In this document: positions 34,153-41,282 of the stretch, in pieces
Numbering within the stretch: position 1 is the first letter of the stretch
Layout: every line of letters starts with the position of its first letter
NCBI GenBank assembly: GCA_003576535.1
Contig: QXCQ01000007.1
Coordinates: 48,596-112,595, forward strand
DNA length: 64,000 nucleotides
Reading direction: 5' to 3'
DNA from: Nakamurella silvestris
GTDB lineage: Bacteria; Actinomycetota; Actinomycetes; Mycobacteriales; Nakamurellaceae
The notes under the pieces: generated by a model
The model's input: the letters and a program-made list of their open reading frames with translations, nothing else
Database searches by the model: none
Told to the model about the DNA's origin: nothing
Position numbers and translations under genes: made by a program

Positions 34153-34803
34153 TCAGGCAGGCATGGTGTTGAGGACCTGACCCGACTGGTCACGCAGTTC
34201 GAACAGGTCGATCTGGTCCGGGGTCACCGGCACCTCGCCGGGGAAGGTCATGGTGCCCTCGTGCACCGGCCAGGAGGTGACCTCCAGCTCGGTCCCGGAA
34301 CGCGTGTGCACCCACAAGGAGACCCGGCCGGTGCGGTACCCGTCGTTCGAGGCGGCAATCGAGCAGAGCACATTGATGGAGCTGGCGTTCTGGGTGCCGG
34401 TGACCTGGACGCGGATCGTGCTCGCGCCGGTGTTCGGGAAGACCCGGTCCATCGCGACGGCGGCGGTGCCCGGGGTGGCGTCCCGGCCGCTGAACGCACC
34501 GAGGACGGCGAAGGTGGCGATCGCGGCGGCGACGAGGACGGCACCGAGGCCGATCAGCAGCGGGCGACGGTCCCGGCGGGGGCGCAGCGGCACCGGCGCG
34601 GTCACCGGGTCCGGATCGGACAGCTCGGCCAGGATCGACGGGTCGATGTCGATGGCATGGGTGAAGGCGAGCAGACCGGCGAGCTCGCCGACCTCCCGGT
34701 CGCAGTCCGGGCAGGTCCGCAGGTGGGCGGCGAAGACGCGGTCCTCATCACGATCCAGGGCCCCGATGACGAACGCTCCGGCGCTGGAGCAGATGTCATT
34801 CAC
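34153..34803 (-). CDS. Zinc-binding anti-sigma factor, RskA-like
   Basis: The 216-residue membrane protein controls the ECF sigma factor encoded just upstream. Its cytosolic N-terminus has HLRTCPDC, the HxxxCxxC zinc anti-sigma motif, and a sigma-contacting helix (GAFVIGALDRDEDRVFAAHL). One transmembrane segment follows (LLIGLGAVLVAAAIATFAVLGAF) at about residues 83-105. An extracytoplasmic RskA-type domain (RVQVTGTQNASSINVLC, GTELEVTSWPVHEG, FELRDQSGQVL) completes it. The start is GTG, overlapping the sigma stop (GTGA), so the pair is translated in fixed ratio. Membrane proteolysis of RskA-type factors usually frees the sigma factor. Confidence 0.88.
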   Translation of the reverse strand: MNDICSSAGAFVIGALDRDEDRVFAAHLRTCPDCDREVGELAGLLAFTHAIDIDPSILAELSDPDPVTAPVPLRPRRDRRPLLIGLGAVLVAAAIATFAVLGAFSGRDATPGTAAVAMDRVFPNTGASTIRVQVTGTQNASSINVLCSIAASNDGYRTGRVSLWVHTRSGTELEVTSWPVHEGTMTFPGEVPVTPDQIDLFELRDQSGQVLNTMPA

Positions 34804-35318
34804 GTCTGCACACCTCTCTCGATCAGGGCGGACCTCAGTGCTCGCAGGCCGTAGAAGAGCCGGCTCTTGACGGTGCCGGGCGGCAGGCCCAGCCGGGCGG
34901 CCAGCTCGTTGACCGTGCTACCGCCGTAGTAACAATGGATGATGGCCTCGCGGTGGGGCTGGGCGAGGGATCGCAGCGCCTCGGTCAGCAGGGTGGAGGA
35001 CAGCAGCTGATCGATCTCGTCCACCGGGTCGGACCGTTCCGGGAGTTCGGCCATCGCATCCTCCGGTCGCCGCTGTCGGGCCCGGAACTCGTCGATGAGG
35101 ATGTTCCGCACGGTGACGAGCAACCATCCCCTGGTCGATCCGCGGGCCGGGTCGAGGACCTCCGGCCGCTGCCAGGCCCGGATGAAGGTCTCCTGGACGG
35201 CATCGGCGGCGCGGCCCGCGTCGCCCCCGGCGATACGCAGCGCGTAGACCTGGAGCAGCGGACCGTACTCGGCATGGAGTTCGGCCATCCGGTCGTCCTC
35301 GATCACGAACTCTCCCAT
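34800..35318 (-). CDS. ECF sigma factor (SigK/SigL-like)
   Basis: The 172-residue extracytoplasmic-function sigma factor has region 2 (LLQVYALRIAGGDAGRAADAVQETFIRAWQRP, with GWLLVTVRNILIDEFRARQRR) and region 4 (EALRSLAQPHREAIIHCYYGGSTVNELAARLGLPPGTVKSRLFYGLRALR). The pairing with an RskA-like anti-sigma factor fits the SigK/SigL group. The ATG at 35318 is chosen since it places region 2 at the normal distance; the frame stays open 48 nt further. No regulon gene can be named, but the RNA candidate starting at 35403 lies divergently from its promoter region. Confidence 0.9.
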   Translation of the reverse strand: MGEFVIEDDRMAELHAEYGPLLQVYALRIAGGDAGRAADAVQETFIRAWQRPEVLDPARGSTRGWLLVTVRNILIDEFRARQRRPEDAMAELPERSDPVDEIDQLLSSTLLTEALRSLAQPHREAIIHCYYGGSTVNELAARLGLPPGTVKSRLFYGLRALRSALIERGVQT

Positions 35319-35402
35319 GACTCTCAACACGCACCGGCGTGCGGTTCGGTTCATTCGGCAGCACAAGGCTACCCATTCGGGGGAGTTCAGGGGTGCACGG
35401 AC

Positions 35403-35585
35403 GCCGTTGGTGGTGAGAGGCCGGTCACTTCCGTGTGGGTGATGGGAATCAGCTGTGCACTTTCGTGGTTACACTTGATTGCCGGCCCTGGATGCGCTGG
35501 TGGGAAACCACCGACAGACGACGCTGCAAAGCGTGGCAGTTGAGCACGGGCGATGTGGGAGGTTCGATTCCGCCCGACGGCACCA
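35403..35585 (+). ncRNA. Candidate structured RNA with tRNA-like 3' end
   Basis: The 3' end reads GGAGG-TTCGATT-CCGCC (a T-arm with one A-G mismatch), then CGACGGC, discriminator A and encoded CCA at 35583-35585. GCCGTTGG at 35403-35410 pairs over 8 bp with CCGACGGC (35574-35581, one G-U), followed by T, G and a D-like GTGA/TCAC stem. Between them are three hairpins with GNRA loops: TGAT-GGGA-ATCA (35440-35451), GGTGG-GAAA-CCACC (35499-35512) and ACGCT-GCAA-AGCGT (35521-35534). ATTGCC/GGCAGT closes the last two. A 14-bp hairpin with a T-tract follows directly. At 183 nt it is too long for a tRNA and matches neither tmRNA, RNase P nor a group I intron. It may be a novel tRNA-like RNA or a tRNA-end attachment remnant. 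Confidence 0.45.
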
Positions 35586-35588
35586 CAG

Positions 35589-35628
35589 GTTCCCGCGCAC
35601 CGTCTCGGTGCGCGGGAACGCTTGTTTT
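35589..35628 (+). terminator. Hairpin with U-tract; short copy of the palindromic element
   Basis: GTTCCCGCGCACCG and CGGTGCGCGGGAAC form a perfect 14-bp stem with a TCT loop (35589-35619), followed by TTGTTTT. It starts 3 nt after the encoded CCA of the RNA candidate and is the only palindrome here with a U-tract. Its arms are identical to the outer arms of the long element at 14139-14210, as if the middle of that element were deleted. It may also end the convergent HNH gene. Confidence 0.75.
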
Positions 35629-35634
35629 CCGGGG

Positions 35635-36555
35635 TCACTCGTAGTCGGCGTGCTTCTTCCGACGTGCGCCCGTCGCCTGGACCTGGTTCTCCTCGCAGTC
35701 GTCGCCCTCCAGGCACCGGCCCTTGAACTGCGGCGCCGCCGAATCGATCCCCTTGTTCCCACCTTTCGAGGAGTTGCACCCGCCACACATCCACTGGAAG
35801 TGTTCGCCCACCTCCACGGCACTGATGGTCCCCTTGGAGGGCAGCCGGGCGTTGTACATGCTCAGGGCGTCCACAAAGGTCGCGGCCTCGTAGTGCCGTC
35901 CGCCGTAGCAGTACAGGTCGGTCTCGACCTCGGACATCTCCTCGGAGATCGGGTTGATGTGGTCGATGGCCAGTTTCACCGTGCCGGCACACTCCACGCA
36001 GGTCTTGGGCAGCAGGTCCACGGCGGTGGTGACGGACTTGTAGAACCACAACGTTCCGCGCATCCCCTCGTACAGCGCGGGTGAGGACACCCGGAAGTCC
36101 GGTTCGGCCTCCTCTTCCTCGGCGGTCTCCGCCCGGTCCCCCCGCCCCGGCCTGGTGTTGGTCCGTGGTTTCTTCTTGTTACGGTCCTCGGTCTGTGTGC
36201 GGGTGCTCGACCGCACCGACCGGCGACCGTGGTCCTCCTGCTCCTCCTCCTCGGATTCACCGCCCGAATCGCTGCCGCCCACCGTCTTACGTTTCGGTGC
36301 CCGGCGGATGACGTCACGGCCGGGGTCGGTGCCGAGGGCGGCGGTCGGGTGGGTGGCGAGCAGCCGCTGGATCAGCCCCGGCCGTGCGCCGGTGACGGTG
36401 ATGATCGGCGCCGTCGGCGGCTGTTCCCCGGCGAACACCAGGCCCGGAACCGGAAGGGCAGACCCGGGCGCGAAGGCGACGGGTGAGGCCGCGCCCGGCC
36501 GGAGCCGCTCCTCCTCCGCCACCGTTCGGCCGGTCAGTTCGGTCGGTGCGGTCAC
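35635..36555 (-). CDS. HNH endonuclease domain protein with disordered linker
   Basis: The 306-residue protein has a C-terminal HNH nuclease: CVECAG (zinc CxxC), LAIDHINPIS (His-Asp-His core) and WMCGGCNSSKGGNKG (second CxxC and the Asn/Ser/Lys part) at about residues 200-285. Residues 1-75 (with PTAPIITVTGARPGLIQRLLATHP) are of unknown fold. Residues 80-160 are low complexity, Glu/Asp-rich then Arg/Lys/Thr-rich. This layout resembles delivered effector or toxin nucleases more than a restriction enzyme, but no immunity gene is evident. The GTG at 36555 has GGGAGGGGA 6 nt upstream; the frame stays open 141 nt further without a better site. The palindromic element flanks the gene on both sides. 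Confidence 0.75.
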   Translation of the reverse strand: MTAPTELTGRTVAEEERLRPGAASPVAFAPGSALPVPGLVFAGEQPPTAPIITVTGARPGLIQRLLATHPTAALGTDPGRDVIRRAPKRKTVGGSDSGGESEEEEQEDHGRRSVRSSTRTQTEDRNKKKPRTNTRPGRGDRAETAEEEEAEPDFRVSSPALYEGMRGTLWFYKSVTTAVDLLPKTCVECAGTVKLAIDHINPISEEMSEVETDLYCYGGRHYEAATFVDALSMYNARLPSKGTISAVEVGEHFQWMCGGCNSSKGGNKGIDSAAPQFKGRCLEGDDCEENQVQATGARRKKHADYE

Positions 36556-36664
36556 GGCGTCCCCTCCCGTATTTCGGCGACGCGACACACGTCGACCAGC
36601 GTGGATGGGCCGAGCATAAGGCAGGGCCGGGCGTTTTGCCCGGTTCGGCAGGCGAGCCATCCTT

Positions 36665-36735
36665 CGTTCCCGCGCACGGTTTCGGGATCCGCGCACGCTG
36701 CAGGGTGCGCGGATCCGGGTTCGGTGCGCGGGAAC
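36665..36735. repeat. Dispersed palindromic element, long copy 2
   Basis: This copy matches the copy at 14139-14210 over its whole length with few changes, including the 5' flank TCCTTC. Arms of about 31 nt share GTTCCCGCGCAC, GGGATCCGCGCAC and the CTGCAGG centre, with about five mismatches between arms. It lies upstream of the HNH gene and downstream of the secreted-protein gene, both transcribed leftward, so here it is not between convergent genes. Confidence 0.75.
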
Positions 36736-36749
36736 TGCCGGTCGTGGGG

Positions 36750-37364
36750 TCAGCCAGTGGTGAACACTGGGAGGGGGTCGACGTAGCGGGGCCTGAATTC
36801 CACCGTCATCCCTGTGGGCAGAAGCGCGCGGGCCGCGGCGGTGACGGTGGCCTGTTGACCTGCGTCGGTGGACAGTTCCGGGCCGGCGAGGGCGAGACCG
36901 CTGTAGGCAGAATTCGGCCCGTAGCCCTCGATCTCGATATCGGTGGTCGTCCGGAGGTGGCGCACCAGTGTCATCATCGCCGTGACCAGTTCAACGTCGC
37001 TGAACCTGGCCTTGACCACATGGACGGTGATCCCCTGGGATTTCGCCTCGCGCACGATCGCCCTGAAGCCGCGGGTGATCTTCCCGTACCAGAGGATCGT
37101 CACCGACTGCTCGGCCAAGCAGATCCCCGTGTCCATCACGCCGCCGAGTCGCTCGAACCTGTCCAAGAGGGCCGACAGCGGTGCCTGCGCGATGATCTCC
37201 GCCGGCAGCACGAACGGCTCCTCGACCTCCGCAGGCGCCGGAGGCCCCGCCGCCTCCGATCCGGCCACGACGGACGGCTCGACGGCCTCGGCCACCGGGG
37301 CCAGACTCGCGATCAGCGTCACGCTCAGGACCCCGACCAGCATCGACTTCGGACGATTGCGCAC
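36750..37364 (-). CDS. Secreted hypothetical protein
   Basis: A 204-residue protein with an N-terminal signal peptide (VRNRPKSMLVGVLSVTLIASLAPVAEA) and an Ala/Pro/Glu-rich linker. The globular part begins near residue 60: ALLDRFERLGGVMDTGICL, VTILWYGKITRGFRAIVREAKSQGITVHVVKARFSDVELV, then LATLV-type helices and a C-terminal GMTVEFRPRYVDPLPVFTTG. I recognise no family. The alternating beta/alpha pattern with two Cys-poor repeats resembles no known enzyme. The GTG at 37364 is chosen because GGGGGAGGTAGATCC gives a strong ribosome-binding site and the signal peptide follows at once. Confidence 0.7.
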   Translation of the reverse strand: MRNRPKSMLVGVLSVTLIASLAPVAEAVEPSVVAGSEAAGPPAPAEVEEPFVLPAEIIAQAPLSALLDRFERLGGVMDTGICLAEQSVTILWYGKITRGFRAIVREAKSQGITVHVVKARFSDVELVTAMMTLVRHLRTTTDIEIEGYGPNSAYSGLALAGPELSTDAGQQATVTAAARALLPTGMTVEFRPRYVDPLPVFTTG

Positions 37365-37533
37365 GGATCTACCTCCCCCGGTGCGGTACACCCCACGTAG
37401 GTGTCCCCCGGGCCCGAGTATGCCACTCCCGCTTCCCGCGGGTCGGTCGGCGGGGTCGGTACCGTGGGCCGGACACGGGTGTACCCGCGGACGACCCTCG
37501 TCCCGGGCGCCCACGAGATGTTCGGGAGCGGGC

Positions 37534-37947
37534 TTGAAGAAGATCGGTGCGGCCCTCCTCGGAGGATTCCTCGTCCTGGTGGGTATCGCACTCCTGGTGC
37601 TGCCCGGACCGGGCTTCCTGCTGATCGCCGCCGGGCTGGTGATCCTGGCCTCGCAGTTCGAGTGGGCCGAGAAGTACCTCGACTACGCCAAGGGCAAGGC
37701 CCAGCAGGGGGTCGACGAGGTCGCCAAGAGCTGGTGGCGTGCCCTGTTCGCGTTGGTCTGCGCCCTGGCCCTGGTGGCGGCCGGGGTGCTGGCGATCGCC
37801 GGGGTCGACCTGCCGTTCGTCAACACCCTCTCCGCGGTGCTGCTCGTCGTCGGCGGCCTGTTCCTGGTGGGCACCGTGGTGTACGCCCGGAAGAAGGGCT
37901 CGGGCCCCGGGAACAACGCGGGGAAGAACAGCAGCCTCGTCGGCTGA
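37534..37947 (+). CDS. PGPGW-type small transmembrane protein (TIGR02611-like)
   Basis: The 137-residue membrane protein has the family hallmark LPGPGFLLIAAGLVILASQFEWAEKYLDYAK near its start, between two hydrophobic helices. Two further helices follow (ALFALVCALALVAAGVLAIAG and LSAVLLVVGGLFLVGTVVYARKKG) and a polar tail. The TTG at 37534 preceded by GGGAGCGGG is the likely start because the conserved GLKKIGAALLGG begins there. It is divergent from the secreted-protein gene. The family is widespread in actinobacteria and its role is unknown. Confidence 0.75.
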   Translation: MKKIGAALLGGFLVLVGIALLVLPGPGFLLIAAGLVILASQFEWAEKYLDYAKGKAQQGVDEVAKSWWRALFALVCALALVAAGVLAIAGVDLPFVNTLSAVLLVVGGLFLVGTVVYARKKGSGPGNNAGKNSSLVG

Positions 37948-37950
37948 TGG

Positions 37951-37976
37951 CGTTCCGGGAATCCTGCGCGGGAACG
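37951..37976. repeat. Degenerate copy of the palindromic element
   Basis: CGTTCC...TGCGCGGGAACG keeps the right arm of the element (TGCGCGGGAACG) exactly and a shortened left arm. It fills the 37-nt gap between the convergent PGPGW gene and prfC. With only one conserved arm it is a weak hairpin and probably a decayed copy. Confidence 0.5.
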
Positions 37977-37984
37977 AGAAGGAA

Positions 37985-39592
37985 CTAGGCGGCGACCAAC
38001 GGCTCCAGCACGATGTCCGGCAGCTGCTTCTGAATCCACTGCAGCCGGAACTTGTCGGCGAAAACCGCCAGCAGCTCACCGTTCTCACGTTGCAGCACCT
38101 CGACCCCGGACTGGGAATTCAGGGTGGCCACCCACTCGGCCGTGGTCCGCCGGGCGAAGGTGTAGCTGAGCCGCTCCAACCGCACCGGTGAGTTGAACTC
38201 GGTCCGCATGCGGTGCTCGGCCACCTCGAACTGCATCGGTCCGACGGCCGCCAGCACCGGTGCCTGGGCACCACGGATGTCCGAACGGAGCACCTGCACG
38301 ACACCCTCGGAGTCGAGCTGTTCGATCCCGCGGCGGAACTGCTTGTACTTACCGGCGTCCTCGGCCCGGACCACCGCGAAATGTTCCGGCGCGAAGGTCG
38401 GCAGCGGCGGGAAGGCCACCAGCTTCTCGCTGTAGAGGGTGTCCCCCACCTGCAGGGCGGAGGCGTTGACCAGTCCCACCACATCACCCGGGAAGGCGGT
38501 GTCGACGCTGGAGCGGTCCCGCCCGAAGACCTGCTGGGCGTACTTGGTGGTGAACGGCCGACCCGTCGCCGCGGAGGTGACGACCATGCCGCGCTCGAAC
38601 ACACCCGAGCACACCCGCAGGAACGCAAGCCGGTCGCGGTGGGCCGCGTCCATCCCGGCCTGGACCTTGAAGACGAAAGCACTGAACGGCTCGGACAGTT
38701 CACGCGGCCGGCCGCTGACGTCGGGCCGGGCGTCCGGGGCCGGGGCGATGTCCACCAGCACATCGAGCAGGGCGTGCACACCGAAGTTCTGCACGGCCGA
38801 GCCGAAGAGCACCGGGGTGGCGGTGCCGTCGAGGAAGGATTCGAGGTCGAAATCCGCGCCGGTGGCGCTGAGCAGCTCCCCCTCCTCGACGGCCGTGGTC
38901 CAGGCGTCACCCTCGGCGGCCTCGGCCTGCTCGGGGGTGAGCACCTCCTCGGGCGCGGCCGTGGCACCACCGGCGGTCCGGGTGTAGCGCACGTACTGGC
39001 CGCTGGCCCGGTCGAGCACACCGCGGAAGTCCCCGCCGATCCCCACCGGCCAGGTCAACGGGGCGGCGATCAGCCCGGTCTGTTCGGTGATCTCGTCCAT
39101 CAGCTCCAGGGCGTCCTTGCCCGGACGGTCCCACTTGTTGACGAAGGTGATCAACGGGATGCCCCGGTGTTTACACACCGCGAAGAGCTTCATGGTCTGC
39201 GGTTCCAGGCCCTTGGCGGCGTCCAGCAGCATGACGGCGGCGTCGACCGCCGACAGCACCCGGTAGGTGTCCTCGGAGAAGTCCGCGTGACCGGGGGTGT
39301 CGAGCAGGTTGATCACCGCATCGCGGTAGGTGAACTGCAACGCCGCCGAGGTGATGGAGATCCCACGGTCCTGCTCCATCGACATCCAGTCCGAGACGGT
39401 GTGCCGGCGACCGGTCTTGCCGGTGACGGTGCCGGCCTCGGCAATGGCGCGCGCGTGCAGGGCCAGAGCCTCGGTGACCGTCGACTTCCCGGCGTCGGGG
39501 TGGCTGATCACGGCGAAGGAGCGCCGTCGGCGTGCCTCGGCGACCACCGGGCCACCCGCTGTCGCAGTGCCGCTGACGGCCGTCGTGCTCAT
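37985..39592 (-). CDS. prfC: Peptide chain release factor 3
   Basis: The 535-residue translational GTPase recycles RF1/RF2 from the ribosome after peptide release. Motifs: SHPDAGKSTVTEAL (G1), DRGISITSAALQF (G2), DTPGHADFSEDTYRVL (G3), NKWDRPGKDALEL (G4), and the RF3-specific DVVGLVNASALQVGDTLYS in domain II. The length is usual for RF3 and it lacks the extra domains of EF-G. RF3 is patchily distributed in actinobacteria. The adjacent divergent gene encodes an FBP-domain zinc finger protein whose relatives bind EF-G, an interesting pairing. Confidence 0.95.
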   Translation of the reverse strand: MSTTAVSGTATAGGPVVAEARRRRSFAVISHPDAGKSTVTEALALHARAIAEAGTVTGKTGRRHTVSDWMSMEQDRGISITSAALQFTYRDAVINLLDTPGHADFSEDTYRVLSAVDAAVMLLDAAKGLEPQTMKLFAVCKHRGIPLITFVNKWDRPGKDALELMDEITEQTGLIAAPLTWPVGIGGDFRGVLDRASGQYVRYTRTAGGATAAPEEVLTPEQAEAAEGDAWTTAVEEGELLSATGADFDLESFLDGTATPVLFGSAVQNFGVHALLDVLVDIAPAPDARPDVSGRPRELSEPFSAFVFKVQAGMDAAHRDRLAFLRVCSGVFERGMVVTSAATGRPFTTKYAQQVFGRDRSSVDTAFPGDVVGLVNASALQVGDTLYSEKLVAFPPLPTFAPEHFAVVRAEDAGKYKQFRRGIEQLDSEGVVQVLRSDIRGAQAPVLAAVGPMQFEVAEHRMRTEFNSPVRLERLSYTFARRTTAEWVATLNSQSGVEVLQRENGELLAVFADKFRLQWIQKQLPDIVLEPLVAA

Positions 39593-39774
39593 CTCACATA
39601 CCCCACATCGCCGGTGCCGCCGGCCCGGATGCCGCAGTCACGCCCGTCCCAAACTACGGGGTCGGGGCCGATCGACGCGAACTGCCGGAAATTGGCTTGC
39701 CCGGCGTCCTACGGTGATCGGGGCGGGAACAACACGCCACCCGGAAGGGTGGGACCGATCGAAAGGGATGCACC

Positions 39775-40269
39775 GTGCAGCCGATGACCGAGGTCGAGAT
39801 ACGTCGATCGCTTGTCAACAGCTCCAAGAGCGAGACGACGGCGGTGACGTTCCCGCCCGCCCTGCATGACGTCGTCTGGGAGGATCTCGAGTACTTCGGC
39901 TGGCGCGATCCGAAGCTTCCGCAGCGGGGGTACATCATCGCCCAGGTCGACGGGGAACCGATCGGCCTGATGGTGCGGGCCGCGGACTCGCGGATGTCCT
40001 CGGGCAGGTCCCTGCAGTGTGTGCTGTGCCGGTCGGTGCACAAGGCCGACCGGATGTCCCTGTTCACCGCGAAGCGGACGGGACCGGCCGGCCGCAACGG
40101 CGACACGGTCGGCACCTACATCTGCGCCGACCTGGACTGTTCCCAGCACATCCGGATCCCACCGCTGGTGACCCCCCTCCAACCGGATCCCGAGGCGGCC
40201 GTGGCCGAGCGGATCGCCGGGCTGCTGGAGCGCCTGAACTCCTTCATCGGGAATGTGACCCGCGCCTGA
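39775..40269 (+). CDS. FBP (treble-clef zinc finger) domain protein, FusB-like
   Basis: The 164-residue protein contains the FBP C-terminal treble-clef zinc finger: LQCVLCRSVHKADRMSLFTAKRTG (CxxC) and GTYICADLDCSQHIR (CxxxxC), with an N-terminal half EVEIRRSLVNSSKSETTAVTFPPALHDVVWEDLEYFGWRDPKLPQRGYI. Related FusB/FusC proteins bind elongation factor G and free it from stalled ribosomes. In actinobacteria the function is untested. The GTG at 39775 has AAAGGGAT upstream. It lies divergently from prfC, so both translation-related genes share a 182-nt intergenic region. Confidence 0.82.
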   Translation: MQPMTEVEIRRSLVNSSKSETTAVTFPPALHDVVWEDLEYFGWRDPKLPQRGYIIAQVDGEPIGLMVRAADSRMSSGRSLQCVLCRSVHKADRMSLFTAKRTGPAGRNGDTVGTYICADLDCSQHIRIPPLVTPLQPDPEAAVAERIAGLLERLNSFIGNVTRA

Positions 40270-40295
40270 CGACCGACGGCAGCACCCACCGGTGG

Positions 40296-41129
40296 TCAGC
40301 CCTCGATCTCGTGCGGGGCAGGTCCCCGGATCGGGGCGGCGCCGTTGTAGTCGCTGAAGGTGAAGGTCCTGATGAAACCCACACGTCTGCCGGCTGCGGC
40401 GATGTCGGCCACCACCTCCTCGACAGGCATCCCCCGCACGGGGGTGTGCAGCCTGATCCAGACCAACCGGTCGTCCTCGTCGACCACCATCGTCAGTCCG
40501 ACCTCGAAGACCCCGTGTCCGGCCAGCAGGCCGAAGTTCGCCGCGATCACCGGGTGGATCGAACTCAGTCCTGAGCTGTGCAGGGCGCTCAGGTCGAGGG
40601 TGGCCGTGTACCGGGTCGCAGCCGGCCCGTTCACGGCCGGGGGACGTTCGACCCGAAAGTCCCGGGCCAGCAACAGGTTGGCGGCCGACAGGCCGGCCTG
40701 GTCGTAAGGGGCGCCGAGCGCCGAGCGGGCCCGGTACACCACGGGATCGACGGCGCGCGGGGGGACCAGCCGAAATGGTCCTCCCCTGCGATGACGGGAG
40801 ACGTAGAGCCGACCGCCGACACCGATGAGGTGGGCGTTGTCGCCGTCGGCCTCGCCGATCATGTCAAATCCGACCACCACGCCCTCGATCAGGTGGTAGG
40901 TCGACCGAATCGAGGTGGTGGCGGCCGGAGAGCCCACGGTCGGTGTGCGGAGCAGCCGTTGGTCCACCGTCACCGAGGTCACCGCACCCATGGCCCGATC
41001 GATGCGCCGGAACAGTGCCACGGCCGCCGGATCCGGCAGGACGGCGGGTGCGGGCGACTCCGAACCGCGTGGGGACGGCACGGGGTTGTCTCCACCAGGG
41101 GAGGTCGCCCGCCGTGACCGGACAGACAT
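40296..41129 (-). CDS. LppX/LprG-like protein without signal peptide
   Basis: The 277-residue protein shows the repeated beta pattern of the LppX/LprAFG lipoprotein fold: VTSVTVDQRLLRTPTVGS, RSTYHLIEGVVVGFDMIGEADGDNAHLIGVGGRLYV, ATRYTATLDLSALHSSGLSSIHP, and VGLTMVVDEDDRLVWIRLHTPV. Its neighbour at 41283 has the same domain order with a lipobox. Here, however, the N-terminus (MSVRSRRATSPGGDNP) has no hydrophobic segment or Cys, and no upstream in-frame start adds one. AGGAGGGCC precedes the ATG. It may be cytosolic, or may have lost its export signal. Assignment to the fold is by pattern only. Confidence 0.55.
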   Translation of the reverse strand: MSVRSRRATSPGGDNPVPSPRGSESPAPAVLPDPAAVALFRRIDRAMGAVTSVTVDQRLLRTPTVGSPAATTSIRSTYHLIEGVVVGFDMIGEADGDNAHLIGVGGRLYVSRHRRGGPFRLVPPRAVDPVVYRARSALGAPYDQAGLSAANLLLARDFRVERPPAVNGPAATRYTATLDLSALHSSGLSSIHPVIAANFGLLAGHGVFEVGLTMVVDEDDRLVWIRLHTPVRGMPVEEVVADIAAAGRRVGFIRTFTFSDYNGAAPIRGPAPHEIEG

Positions 41130-41282
41130 GGCCCTCCTCAGGAATCCACCATCGGTGGAGCGGGATCGCGGCTGTCGCCGCGGACCTCGAACTCAACCAT
41201 CACTCGCCGGTGACCGCCTCGACACAACCTGCCCGAATTTTTACCGGATAGGAGATGGTCGTGAGACAACAATTCCGCCGGC

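Noticed and set aside
35403..35585. Ordinary tRNA, tRNA-Sec or allo-tRNA gene
   Set aside because: The T-arm and CCA fit, but the interval of 183 nt holds no normal anticodon arm. The TGCAAA loop (a Cys-like anticodon) has a stem one base out of register, and discriminator A does not fit tRNA-Sec.
35403..35585. tmRNA or group I intron-interrupted tRNA
   Set aside because: There is no Ala-type G3-U70 pair, tag reading frame or tmRNA D-loop consensus, and the insert of about 105 nt is too short for a group I intron and lacks its P7 core.
35635..37364. Mobile genetic island
   Set aside because: Palindromic repeats and a tRNA-like end are present, but there is no integrase, transposase or clear direct-repeat pair, so it was not called.
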